Below the pieces are notes generated by a model. That model did not search any database, was not told where the DNA came from, and was given only the letters and a program-made list of their open reading frames with translations. DNA of 64,000 nt from Apus apus (lineage: Eukaryota > Chordata > Aves > Apodiformes > Apodidae), in NCBI RefSeq assembly GCF_020740795.1, contig NC_067285.1, positions 115,383,008 to 115,447,007 of the forward strand, written 5' to 3'. This document shows, piece by piece, positions 14,001 through 24,800 of the stretch. The position numbers were made by a program, and so were the translations under genes. How positions within the stretch are numbered: position 1 is the first letter of the stretch; each line of letters opens with the position of its first letter.

Positions 14001-15801
14001 GGCAGCCCTGTGGGGCCACAGCTGCAGCAGGATCGGGGTGAGGGGCACGGTGCATGGGTGACCCGGGGGTTCCTGCCCTGGGTGGGGGGACAGCGCTGCC
14101 GCTGGCACAAAAGCAGGACCCAGCAGAGGGCAGCGCTGGCCCTGGCTGAGCCGCGGGATGGAGAGGGGAAGCTCTGCACTCCCACCCCTCCTGGCTCTCC
14201 CTCAGACTCTTCCCGTACTCTCAGGTCTGCTCTGAGGACCGGCGGAGTGGACGACCCCGATCTATTGCCTGGGGACCAGACTGGGACCGTCTGAGCCATT
14301 CTGAAGACAGGCAAGTGCTGTGGTGGGGAGCACTGGCCTGAGCCACCCCCTCGGGTGCCCTCACCCCTCCCTGCTGGCCCCACATCCCTGAACTGTCCTC
14401 ACTCTCCTCCACCCCAAACGCATCCCTCCCACCTGCCTTTATGCCAAGCTGCATCTCAGGGGTCCATCTGCTGTGCCACCACGATGTCCCTGTCCCCGTG
14501 GTGGGGTGTGGAGCACAGACACCCCACGTGCAGCCCCTCATGACAGCGCTGTCACCTCAGCCATCAACACTTGTCTGGCTTGTTCCTCTCCCCCAGCACC
14601 CACTGCGGGAGAGGTGCTGGTGCTGGGCTGAAGGTGGCCGCTGCTGGCCATGGCCCCCCGGCCCACGGCCTGGCCTTGCCCACCCCTCACCAGCAGTTGC
14701 TCCACAGCTCGGAGACGCCCCGCACCTCGTGGCCCGCCCCTCGCCCCTCGGAGGGGGAGGACCGCAGGGGCGAGCGCAGGGAGAACAACCGCTCCAGCAC
14801 CTTCTTCGGGTCCCGGTGGCAGGAGCTGCGCCAATCCATCTCGGAGCCACTGGATCCCAAGGTGATGCTCAGCGCAGCCTTGGTGCTGTCCCCCTCCCCA
14901 GGGACCCACCCGTGCTCCCCCAGCCCAGAGCCAGGGCTGTGGGCAGGGGCTGCCTTTGGAGCATCACACCCTGCGAGAGGCTCCAGTGTTCCCGGGGCGG
15001 GGGTGCTATGGTGGGGAGCTGCAGTGCAGCCCCGGCCCCGCCGAGGTGCTGACCCTCCCCTCTGCACCCCAGGACGAGAAGCGGAGGCTCTCCTGCAACA
15101 TGAGTGAGGGCAGCTCCGAGGGGAAGCAGCTCCCGCCGGCCCGAGACGCCGCTGCAGCCCAGCCCAGCGCCGCAGGTACCGCCCCCCCAGCTCCCCAGCT
15201 GCGCAAGCACCAGCACCCCCCACCCTGGCACCCCCACCCTGGCACCCTCACCCCCTCCCCACAATGGTGCAGGCACGACCAGGGGCTTTTGGTGATATGG
15301 GCAGACCCCAAGGGCCTCAGGTCCCCCACCAAACACTCCCTGTGCAGCTGCCAGTGATCACTCCTGGATCAGCTCCCAGGAGCTAGCCCCCCACTCCTAG
15401 CTGGGTACCCCCAGACCCTCTGCTCAAGGCTCCCGCAGGCAAGAGTCAGCCCTGGCACCCCCAGGGCCCCCCAGATGGGTGACCCCAGCCCATCTCCCTG
15501 CCTATGCAGGGCTGTCCCTGTCTCCCACCGGCTTTGGAGGCCGGGTGAAGAGCGCCAAGGCTCCGCCGCTGCCGCGCAGGATCAGCCCCGCCGTGTACGA
15601 GACCTTCCTGGAGCAGAGCGACGGCGCCGCCGCTGGGAAGGTACGGCCCGGCCACGGCCCCGCTGCGCCCCCGCCGCCCCCCACCCCGGTAACAGCCCTC
15701 TCCCCTTGCAGGCATCCGCATCCCAAACGGCAGATGGGAATAAAGGACTGAAGTCACCACCTCCTCCACCAGCCAAGTCCAAGCGAGTGTCCCAGCTGTG
15801 A
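5085..15801 (+). CDS. DOCK-A family Rac guanine nucleotide exchange factor, DOCK2-like (C-terminal part)
   Basis: DOCK-A proteins load GTP onto Rac through DHR-2 and work with ELMO and Crk adaptors at the plasma membrane. Twenty-five exons encode 876 residues to a stop at 15799-15801: 5085-5183, 5325-5419, 5862-5940, 6051-6151, 7837-7895, 8463-8611, 9659-9744, 10305-10461, 10736-10776, 11012-11102, 11184-11303, 11645-11734, 11838-11942, 12056-12197, 12374-12455, 12560-12644, 12894-12980, 13293-13469, 13589-13672, 13773-13910, 14225-14310, 14708-14861, 15073-15175, 15510-15640, 15712-15801. All phases agree. Family landmarks are [70 protein letters not shown] and DLIAWQIP. The end of DHR-2 (YGVREM, then DRRSGRPRS) favours DOCK2 over DOCK1 or DOCK5, though [11 protein letters not shown] resembles DOCK1. 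The tail holds APPLPRR and [10 protein letters not shown], plausible SH3 ligands. The N-terminal half (SH3, DHR-1) lies left of the window. It is probably a lineage-retained DOCK2-like paralogue rather than DOCK2 itself, because DOCK2 has other neighbours in human. Confidence 0.92.
6267..7740 (-). mobile_element. CR1 LINE, internally deleted
   Basis: The left end reads ATCATAGAATCATAGAA, the reverse of a CR1 3' end, so the element points left. Minus-strand translation gives CR1 ORF2 pieces: the endonuclease start ([20 protein letters not shown]) near 7530-7600, a linker piece ([19 protein letters not shown]) near 6840-6890, and the C-terminal tail ([15 protein letters not shown]) near 6570-6640. 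Most of the reverse transcriptase between linker and tail is missing and stops interrupt the frames, so it is dead. It sits in the DOCK intron between exons 6051-6151 and 7837-7895. Confidence 0.85.
12198..12373 (+). other. U12-type (minor spliceosome) intron in DOCK gene
   Basis: The 5' end is GTATCCTCTG, matching the U12 donor GTATCCTT at seven of eight positions. CTCCTTCAC, close to the U12 branch site TTCCTTRAY, lies 8 bases before the acceptor CCCGCAG. Joining at these sites restores the family sequence SPGQYIQCF across the junction (phase 1). Confidence 0.75.
14311..14707 (+). other. GC-AG intron in DOCK gene
   Basis: The donor is AG|GCAAGT, the usual context for functional GC donors. 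Using it keeps the frame from DRRSGRPRS into the exon at 14708, whose RSSTFF and following text resemble the DOCK2 tail. A GT four bases further in would shift that exon into an unrelated frame. Confidence 0.7.
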
Positions 15802-16259
15802 GCCGGTGCCTGCCCATGGGGACGGAGGGGCTGGCGCTGCCCCTGCTCCCTGCAACCGCCCTGCTTGACCCTCGCCCCCTGGGACCGCCCCTCGCCCCCC
15901 CTTGCAGCATTTCCACCAGACACACCCCGCGCGGCCACGGGGCTCCCCGCACGCCCCGGTACTCGGGTGGCACAGGGCATGGCCAGCCTGTGACCAGCAG
16001 GTTTGGGCACTGCCACCTCCAGGTGATCCCAGGGACCCTCCGGTCCCTCCCCTGCTCCACCAGCCCGTGCATGGGCTGAGCTCTCCCCTCAGCTCTGGTC
16101 CCTCGGCCCCCACCCGTCGCTGTGACTGCACTGGAGCCAGCCAGGCCTGCCAGCGGCGCCGGGCAGTGCGGGGCCAGCTCTGCTGCCAGACCCCGGCGGT
16201 GCTGCTGCCTCAGCCGGCTGCCCCGGGCCCTGCCCTGCCCCCTGCAGCAGCCCACGGCC

Positions 16260-16265
16260 AATAAA
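16260..16265 (+). terminator. Poly(A) signal of DOCK gene
   Basis: AATAAA on the plus strand lies about 460 bases after the DOCK stop codon. It marks the end of a short 3' UTR and faces the convergent BNIP3-family gene. Confidence 0.75.
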
Positions 16266-16514
16266 GCACCAACACATCAGCTGGGCACTCTGCACCGGGG
16301 CTGAAAGCCCTGTCTGACCCCAGCACCCTCCCCTGCCCACTCACAGCCCCACTGGGGGCCCTTCCCCGGCCGGGCACCACACTGGCACGGTTCCCCAGGC
16401 CCCCAGAGCAGGGCTGTGCCCCCCGAATTGCTTGCAGCCCCCTGGCATAGAAAGGCAGGGGCACCCACGAGGGCAGCCAGGACACAGCTCTGCCCCCAAG
16501 CTGGCACAGGGCTG

Positions 16515-16520
16515 TTTATT
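16515..16520 (-). terminator. Poly(A) signal of BNIP3-family gene
   Basis: TTTATT on the plus strand is AATAAA on the minus strand, 288 bases past the stop of the BNIP3-family gene. Confidence 0.75.
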
Positions 16521-16807
16521 TGCAGGCTCAGGAGTCGTATTTACAGTCTTGTGTTAAAGAAGAGGAGGAAGCTGGACCCGTAACCAAGGGGGTGGGGAGG
16601 GCAGGGGCGGCCATCAGAGGGTTCCTGTCTAGGTGGGAGGGTGGTATCAGCTCCCTCAGCCAGGGATGAAGAAGGGACAAGGGGAGATGGCGCCTTGTGC
16701 CACAAACATGAAGTCTGGGAGCAGAGGGGCTGTGGTGGTGCCTGAGCTCCCTGGGTGCTGGTGGAGGAGCAGGGCAGCGCAGCCCCCGTCTCGCTGAGCC
16801 CAGCTCT

Positions 16808-18376
16808 TCACAGCGGGTTTGCCGAGGAGGCCGCCAGCCGCTTCCCAATGTAGATCCTGGGGGGCAGAGAGCAGCTGTAAGGCACCCGCCCCAGGGCAGC
16901 CTGCTTGGCCTTGGCGAGCCAGAAACCATGCAGGACAGCACCCGAGGATGAGCAATAACCCCAGGAGCACCCCTCCCATTCCCTGGGGACCGCCCCCTGG
17001 GTCGGGGCAGGTGAGACCTCCAGACAGCCCCAGACCACACGGACCTGGGGGGCCAGTTCTGGCCAAGGCTGCCCAACAGCATCAGTCAGACCCCTCAAGA
17101 ACTCACCCCAGTCCCAGGGTCAGCAGGTGGCTAAGCAGCAGCGAGGGGATGAAGAGCAGCAGCAGCTCTGAACTGAAGAGTCTCTTCTTTCTCCTCACTG
17201 CACCTCCCTGCAGGCTCCACAGCACCGGCTGGGGGGAGCACACAAAGGCAAACTCCCTGGGAAAAGTGCAGGGTTAAAGGGGGCACGAGGGCAGAGCACA
17301 GAGGGGACAGGGACAGCAGGACATGCTGGTGGGGGACATGGGCCTTACTTTGGAGACAGGTGCTGGGAGGGGCGGGCCCAGCCCAGGGGCGCTGTCAGGC
17401 GTCGCTCCCTCCACTTGGCTTCCTCCGGCAGGTCCCGCTGGAAGGAGGAGCAGGGCTGGTGAGGCCGGGCAGGGTGGCACGGGGCACAGCGTGGGGGCAG
17501 CTCCTTACCTGGCAGGGAGGGGGGCAGCCCGGCTGGGGCTGGCTGTGCGGCGGGAGCAGCTCACCCTCCCCAGGCTGCTCGCTTGCCAGGCTGGCTCCAT
17601 CCACATCCCAGGCCGCTGAGCTCAGTGCGAGCAGGGCCCTGCAAACACAGCCCCTGGGTCACCCAGCCCACACTGCCCCCCGGACCCCCCCGACATCCCC
17701 CCCTGGCCAGGCCAGATCCCGGGCTGCTCCTCGGGACTCACCCCTCACCGCTCTCCGTCTCCAGCTGTGCCTCCAGCAGCATCCGCTCCACGTCGGCATG
17801 GCAGGAGGAGAACCGGGAGGGCACCGGCTCGGGCTCGGGGCAGCCTGGGCCACACCACAGCTCCACCCAGGAGCCTGCGGGGACCGTCAGCCCCGCGCCG
17901 GCCCGGCCCCGCTGGGACCCTCCCCGGTGCATCCCGCACCACCGCACAGGGACCACGGGAGCAGCGAGTGCAGCCCCTGAGCCGGGATGTCCCGCACACC
18001 GCCACCGGCCCAGGGCAGCTCCTCGCCGTGCCCTGCTCCCCCCGGGCCCCCCGCCTTCCCTCCCGGTGCGCGTCAGCCCCCCCGCTCCGAGACCCCCGTT
18101 GATCCACCCCACCCCGGTGCACACCAGCCCAGCCGGGACCCCGCGGAGCCGGCCCCCCTGGTTCACGCCGGCGCTCCCGGGACTCCCGTGGACCCAGACC
18201 CGCTCTCACGTGCACACCAGCCCGCCCGGGACCGCCGCGATCCCCGCTCACCCAGACCCTGCGGGACACGCCAGCCCCCCCGGTGCCCGCCAGCCCCCCG
18301 GGACCCCCACCGCCCCGCCCCGCCCGCTGCCCCTCGGCCCCCGCAGCCCCCACCGACCGTCGTCGCCGCCCGCCAT
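16808..18376 (-). CDS. BNIP3/NIX family mitochondrial outer-membrane protein (BNIP4-like paralogue)
   Basis: BNIP3 and NIX are tail-anchored mitophagy receptors that bind LC3/GABARAP and can promote cell death. Six exons give 189 residues: 18358-18376, 17742-17874, 17509-17638, 17349-17437, 17107-17256, 16808-16856; all phases agree. The start MAGGDDG|SWVELWC keeps the LC3-interacting motif WVEL at residues 9-12. DVERMLLEAQ matches the conserved region after it. Residues 124-189 carry KEFAF, a basic RRKKR, and the membrane anchor about 153-178 with PSLLLSHLLTLGLGIYIGKRL. In the anchor dimer motif, His167 and Gly174 are kept but the usual Ala is Thr170. The WIWDW-type tryptophan motif before the KEF box is reduced to LGWARP, so WIPI binding may be lost. 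The length is close to BNIP3 (194). Sequence differs from both BNIP3 and NIX, suggesting a third paralogue like fish bnip4; that naming is my inference. The exon 1 donor (GTCGGT) is weak. Confidence 0.9.
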
Positions 18377-18480
18377 GACCCCGCGGGAGCCGCCGCGCAG
18401 CCCCCGCCGCTCCGCCAGTCACGTGACGCCCGCGAGCCCCATGTAAATAAAACCACCGGCACCGGCGTCTTAAAAGGGCA
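18358..18480 (-). promoter_or_regulatory. Promoter region of BNIP3-family gene with CLEAR/E-box
   Basis: A perfect palindrome GTCACGTGAC at 18418-18427 matches the CLEAR element bound by TFEB, TFE3 and MITF, and its centre is an E-box. It lies 41 bases upstream of the ATG. TATA-like strings on the minus strand are TTTTATTTA (18444-18452) and CTTTTAAG (18469-18476). The surroundings, about 18000-18900, are CpG-rich. Confidence 0.5.
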
Positions 18481-18782
18481 CCGGCCCCGCGCTGTGGGGC
18501 CCGCGCGGCCCCCACCCAGGCGGCAGCGCCGGCGGGGACCGGATCCCCGCGGGGTTGGCCGGGAGCGCCGCCCCGGCAGCGCGGGCCCCACGCACCGCTC
18601 GCCCCGCGCGGGACGCGCCGGCCCCGCCGCGTTGCCCCTTGAAGCGGCGCCTACGTGCGGCGCGCGAGCGGGCGGCGGCTGCCGCGCGTGCCGGCCCGCA
18701 CGGAGCCGGGCTGGCCCCGCCCCCTCCCGCGGAGCCCCGCCCCCCGCGCCCGCACAGCAGAGCCCGCCAGACGCTGCCGCTG

Positions 18783-18788
18783 TTTATT
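18783..18788 (-). terminator. AUP1: Poly(A) signal of AUP1
   Basis: AATAAA on the minus strand lies 95 bases past the AUP1 stop. Only about 400 bases separate it from the start of the next minus-strand gene. Confidence 0.7.
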
Positions 18789-18883
18789 GCCGCCGCCGCC
18801 AGGGGGCGCCCGCCCCGCCCCGCGGCCACAGGGGCCGCCGGCCCGAGCCCCCCGGGCCGGGGCTGCGGGGCCCGATGCCCCGG

Positions 18884-21800
18884 TCAGGGGCTGCCGCCGG
18901 CCCGCGCTGCCCCCTGCTTCTCGGCGAACCGCCTGCGGGAGGGAGGAGAGAGAGAGAGAGAGAGAGAGATAGAGGGAGCGCATCAGCACAGCCGCCCGGC
19001 TGCTCCTCCCCTACACCCCGCGGGGGGAGCCCCGGACCGCAGGACAAGGCTGTGAGGGTCCCTTCTGCCGCCCGGCCCCAGCCCTTGGGACCACCCAGGC
19101 CCCTGGCCAGCTCAGGCCCAGCTTTATTTCCAGCTCGTGCAGAGGCTGAGGGGCCAGGGGAGCCCGGCCCACCGTGCCCGGCCGAGCACTGACTGAATGT
19201 GGGCTGAGTTGGACCCAGCTGCGAGGGGCTGCTGGAGACCACCAGCAGCAGCTCCAGGTCCAGAGCAGGTCATAGCCTGGCGTTTGGGACAGGTTTCCCA
19301 GCCAAGGTTTCCTGACAAGATGATTCCCACAAACTGCCCTGCCAGCAGGGCCCCTGCCCAAGCAATGTTCAACCAGTCCAGGCAATGGTAAAAACCAGAC
19401 AGAAGTGGTGGGGGCTGCTGGTAAGAAGCTACAATTGTCCCCAAGCAGGGGGCCATGACAGCTAAGCCTTGCACATCTGTTTGGATAAGGCACACTCAAC
19501 ACTCCAGGCCCTAGAGCCAGTAAAAGGTGTTAGACCAAAGACAGACTCTACTGGGAGAAGAGAGGTGACCCTGTAGAACCAGCAGACCCCCAAGACCAGT
19601 GCCCTGAAGTGACAGACACCATGTCCTGTCTGCACTGCCTCTGAACACCAGCACGGGGGAACAAACCACACTGGAAAAGCAAGATCCTCCCCCAAGAGCA
19701 GCCCCCCCTCTCTGTGAATGGGCAGGACAGCCTGGGCAGGGGCTGTACAAACATCCCAAGCTCAGCAAACTTTGAGCTGGGAGCCCTTTCTGATCTTGAG
19801 ACGGCCGAGAGGCAGGGGCTGCTGCTGCCCCCCAGCCCTGGAGACAGCACGGAAGGCCCTTCTGGGGAGTAAAGGAGGTGAGGAGACAACAGACTTTCCA
19901 AATCTCACTGGGATCCTTTTCACAGAGATCACTATGGTACCACCAGAAAAGCCTCAGAAAGGGGACATAAAAGATTGGCAGGCAGAAGAGCAGCAAAGCC
20001 AGGTGGGGTATCCACAGGAAAGGATTTCCACCCCCTTTCCTTGGCTGTGGAACAGATCATGCCTAGTGGATCCAGCCAGAGCCCTCAGCCACCTCTGTGC
20101 TCAGGTTAAAAGCTCTGGGAGACAGCTCTGAAGACAGTCTAACATCCTGCATGGCACAGGACTATTCCAAGATGAAATTCCTCTAAACTGAAATGATCTT
20201 CCAGCAAAACAGACCTGTTTAAATAATTCTTGATGACTGAGAGCTGCCCAGTCGGGCTGGGCCAGCCCTTCAGCAAGGGGCACCTCTGTGCAGCCTGTCT
20301 GCCCACAGCTCCTCCCAGCAGCTCCTACTCTGCTTCCTCTGCCAGATGAAGCAGCCCTGTAGAACTTGGTCCCTTCACCCAGACCTGCACACCCTGTGCC
20401 ATCTGATTTACAGGAATTTAACAGACCTGGCTTACTCCCCAAACTCAATCTGGATTTTCTGCATCTTTTCTATAAAAAGACCCAGGCACCAGAGCTGTGC
20501 ACTCGTTCCAGTATTTGCCTCATCAAAACCCTGCACAGAGGTCGAACTCGCTCCCTCTTCTCTGAAATTCTCCACTTACACTGAGGAAAATTAACTGCCC
20601 TGTCCCTGTTGCCAAACAGCAAACCTCCCTCCAGAGGAGTGTTCCACAACACTCACACTGATTTCAGAGACCTGTCACTCCACAATGACTTCTGTCAGCC
20701 AGGTCTGAAGAACCAGATGAGGTTTGTTAAGCCCCACACCTCAGCAGCTGCTTCTGGCAAACAGCTTCTGTCCCACCTTGTCCTCAGCCCCAGAAGCCTG
20801 GTGGCAGTCCAGGGAACAGGGTGGCTCCTGGGAATGACAAGGGCCTGCGTGCTGAGAAGAGGCAAGGCAGACAAACCCCTGCCTCCTCTCTCCTTCAGCC
20901 ATGGCTAACTGCCTTGGTCCTGCTGTCCTGGGCCAGAGGGGAGGGGGACAGGAGGGCACGAGGTGAAGCATGGGCTGACCCCTGCTTGGGGCAGGTCTGG
21001 GCACTGCAGGGGACAGGGCCTGGGGATGCTGCCAAGGTGGGGGGGACTCTCACCTCCTGGCATAGTCGTACAACGCTCGTTTCCGCTCCTGCAAGGACAG
21101 GTGCCGCTCCACAGGGGACTTTGCAAACTGCTTTGTAGCTGTCTGGAACAGAAAGCACCAGAGCCATGAGGACACAGCCAACCAAAGCCAGGAGACCCCC
21201 TCAGTGGCTCTGTGAGGACCCCACGTGCCAATTCAGTCTCCAGTTTCAAATGCTCCATTCCCCTGACACCTTGGCTCATCCTGAGCACAGGCCAACCCGT
21301 TTTGGCTGCAAGCCCCCGAGCAGAGGAGACAACACCACCAACACAGGTACCTTGGAAGAAGGCACAGCCACGGAGCCCTGGACACCAGCAGCAGCTGCAG
21401 CCTGGGAGGTAGACGGGGCGAGCGGGTCAGTACCAGCCTCATTGCTTCCAGGGAAGAAGGGAACTCTCCCCTCCAGCAAGTTGGCAATGGTGGTATCCAC
21501 ACAGTTGGTTTGGGCTGTGGGAACAAAGAGGATCTGTGAGAGGGAGCTGCTCCACCAGACACTCACCCCCTTGCTGTCGTGTGCTCCACAGTGCAGCAGG
21601 GATGAGGCTTCTGCTTTCAGGAATCACAGAGACTTGGCCCAGGAAGTGGCCCTGTGGACACCCAGGCACTGCTCACCCAGGTCTATCCTGATAGCCTCCA
21701 GAGGCACGTAGGGAAGCACCTCCTTGACCTGCTGAACCATGGCCGTGATCCGCACATCCTCGGGAGCAGCGCCAGCTGGGCGGGAAAGCGTCCTGGGCCT

Positions 21801-24800
21801 GGCTGCCTGGGGCTGGCTGGAGGCTGCAACACAGGAAGGTGACCTGAGGGTGCACGGCCTCCAACAGCTCGTCTCCCCTATGGACTGACACAGTAGGAAA
21901 GCTGGAATTCCTGCACAGAACTGTCATCTCTGTGCTCAGGAGGGGTGGTCCTTTCCCTGCCACCTCCCTACGACCTGCATCCCAGAGGCACTGGGAGCCC
22001 CTGCTCCCCAGGGGGATATGGAATGTGCCTTCCCCTCTCCCTGCACACAGGAGCCAAGGGCAGACTCTGGCCTCCCTCAAGGCAAAGCCTTTGGCAGCTC
22101 CACAGCCAGGACACCACCCAGGACACCCACCTGAGGCAAAGGGGAGGCGCGACGTGTGTCTCAGCCTCTTCATGTGCTCAGTTTTATCTGCTGCAGTGAG
22201 CCGTGTGGATACCACACCCAGCTCCATGGCCAAGAGCTGCAGGAATGCAGAGAAGAGTCACACCTATGGACCTGGAGTGCACAGGGCCCCGGGAGCTCCA
22301 GGGGGTGCAGCAGAGGTACAGGCCTGCCCGGAGCCACGGTGAGGGCAGGAGGACTGGGAACTGCTCCAGGGCCTCAGTGGTGCATTTCAGTGTTGCATGG
22401 AGCACATGAAGGACCAGGAGTAGGTACTATCATCCCGCCAAGACAGGCTGACAGGGAGATACGAGATCTTTGGTACAGGAGCCATGAAGCACCCAGCACA
22501 TAAGGGAAAGGTGGAGAAACAATCACTTCATCTGATATGTGGCATCATGAGAAGGGAGCGAAAGGCTGGAACTAGATGGGGAGAGCCTTGATAACTGGCT
22601 GAAGGGATAAACGGGGGGTAGCAAACAGGCCATGGAGAAATGGAATAATTATAAAGGGCAGTAAGTAGGGCCAGAGTTCCCACATACAAATGCACCCATC
22701 CAGAGGCACCCCTTGCTCTCTGCCTGCACCCTGCTCTCCTGTGGCATCCCAAACCCACAGCCCTGCTCTCCCCTCTCCCAGCCACCTCCTACCTCCTGAA
22801 CTCGGAGCGCAAAATCCTCACTCGGCTCTTCCGCGCGCCTGGGGACAGAGGGCAGCCACCTGGGTGGGGACAACAGCGCTGGGCCGACCGCGTGGCAGCT
22901 GCTCTGGGGCAGCAATGACACCTGCTGCCCCCCACCTCTCCCTAAGCACCCCAAGCCTCTCCCCACAGCTCAAGGCCAGCTTGCAAAGCCAGGGACAGGG
23001 CACAGCTCAGAGAGCAGAACTGTCTCTTTGAGGCTGTCTTAGCACTCGGGGCTAAGGTGTGAACTGTCTCCTGAAGCTCCCAGAAAGGCCCCAAACAAGG
23101 AGCTGTTGCCATGAAAGTATAAAACAGATTGAGCCAGATTCAGCCAGGGGAAGATCCAGCCCTCTTCCTTACCGAAATACCTCAACCCCTAAATTTGACA
23201 CCAAGCCCCTTCCACTGCCTGTGGACCATTATCACACCAACACTACACGGCCAGTCTGGGCTCCCCTGGACCCTGGGCAGGTGTCTGAACCACCTCTGCA
23301 GCTCACAAGGGACTGCAGGGACAGGACAGGCACCAGAGGACTGAGATGCCCACAGAGATTCTCCTGGGGTGAACCACAGCAGAGCAGCTGGCCTCAAAAA
23401 CAGACCCAGAAAACTTGACATGAAAGCCCTGAGACTCCTCTCCTTTGCCACCTGAGCACAGGAACCAGGAGGTCTCTCCACTTCAGAAGCTGCTGAAGCG
23501 GGTCCAGAAGCTGGACCTGGAGTGGACCAAATGGGGCTGCACCAAGCCCAGCTGGTGCCAGCGTGAGGGCAGAGGGTGGCACGGACCAAGAGATGTGCCA
23601 ACAGTGCCAGGCTCTGCACCCACCCAAACCCTGCCCCAAATGAAAGAGAGAGGGATACTACCTTACTTGATAAACTGTGAAGGGAACAAAGAAGGTCCAG
23701 AGGAGCTCTGTGATCCAGGAGGAGTCAGCCACACTCTGGGGAAGAGAGCATAATGAGAGGAGCTGGTTGGTCTGCAGGGGAGGTGGGCAAGCAGGGCACA
23801 GCAGAGTCAGGTAGCGAGGTGTGCAGGGCTGGGAAGGAGGGAATGGGAAACCCAGCACACACAGAGGGCAACCCCCAGGCAGATCCCCCTTCACTGGTCT
23901 TCACCAGGCAGAGCAAGACAGTCAGGGACTCCACTGCTTCGAGTCACCTTTTCCTCCCACCAGGACAGCAAGAATTTCCCTCCATATCCCCACGTTCTCT
24001 CCTAGACTGTGCCTTTAGAAAGGATCAGAAATGCCCCAAAACTTACTGGTGCTTCCTGAGAATCATGAGCAGCCCTCCCTTATCCTGATGGGAACAACCC
24101 ATGTCATGTCTCAACCAGGATTCCCCACTTCCAAACAGGCTGCACTGTGAAGCGCCCAACTCTCCTTGTTGGAGATAAATCATTAGAGGTGAGCTCTAAT
24201 TCATAACTTTCTTCCTATTTCCAAAAATCAGGACATAACCCTTCCCAGGCAGCACTGTGCTGCTGCCAGCAGCGAGCCTTGGAGCCAGTGCTCTCCATCC
24301 TTCCAATCAGGATACAGCCTGAGCAGCTGGACCACGTTCAGAATACAGTTGGACTGAGAACAGAAAGCTGAAGTAGAGACCAGAGGTTGCCCCCAACCTA
24401 CATTTTTCAACAGTTCTTTAGAATTTGCTATAGAATGGACATTGTTCCTAAATTTTTTGCAGTTATTTTCTCCTGCAGTGCTCAACCTTCCCACAGGCTA
24501 GGGAGAACCCCTCAGGATCCACAGCTCCCAGGAAGCTGCCTCAGCTCCTTTTACACCTGGCTGTGTCCTGGACCAAGGCAGCGTGGCCCCAAGAGAGGCC
24601 TCCTGCCTGGAGAGAGGTGCTATACATGAGAGAAACACCCCCAAACCACGGCCACCAAGGGCGCCGTGGGTTGCACAAGGAACCAACATCTCCTAGGCAA
24701 ACAGCTCGAAGAAACCTACAATGAAACATCTTGCAGCAACGCAGCCAGACCCTGGCTGTGCTGCCTCGTGCCACAGAACACCCCTCCTGCTCCAGCCAAC

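Noticed and set aside
14311-14320. GT donor four bases inside the GC-AG intron
   Set aside because: It would shift the next exon into a frame unlike any DOCK tail.
22793-22838. AUP1 exon using the nearer acceptor CCCCAG
   Set aside because: It keeps frame but loses the conserved RWL segment after VYQV; the acceptor at 22860 restores it.
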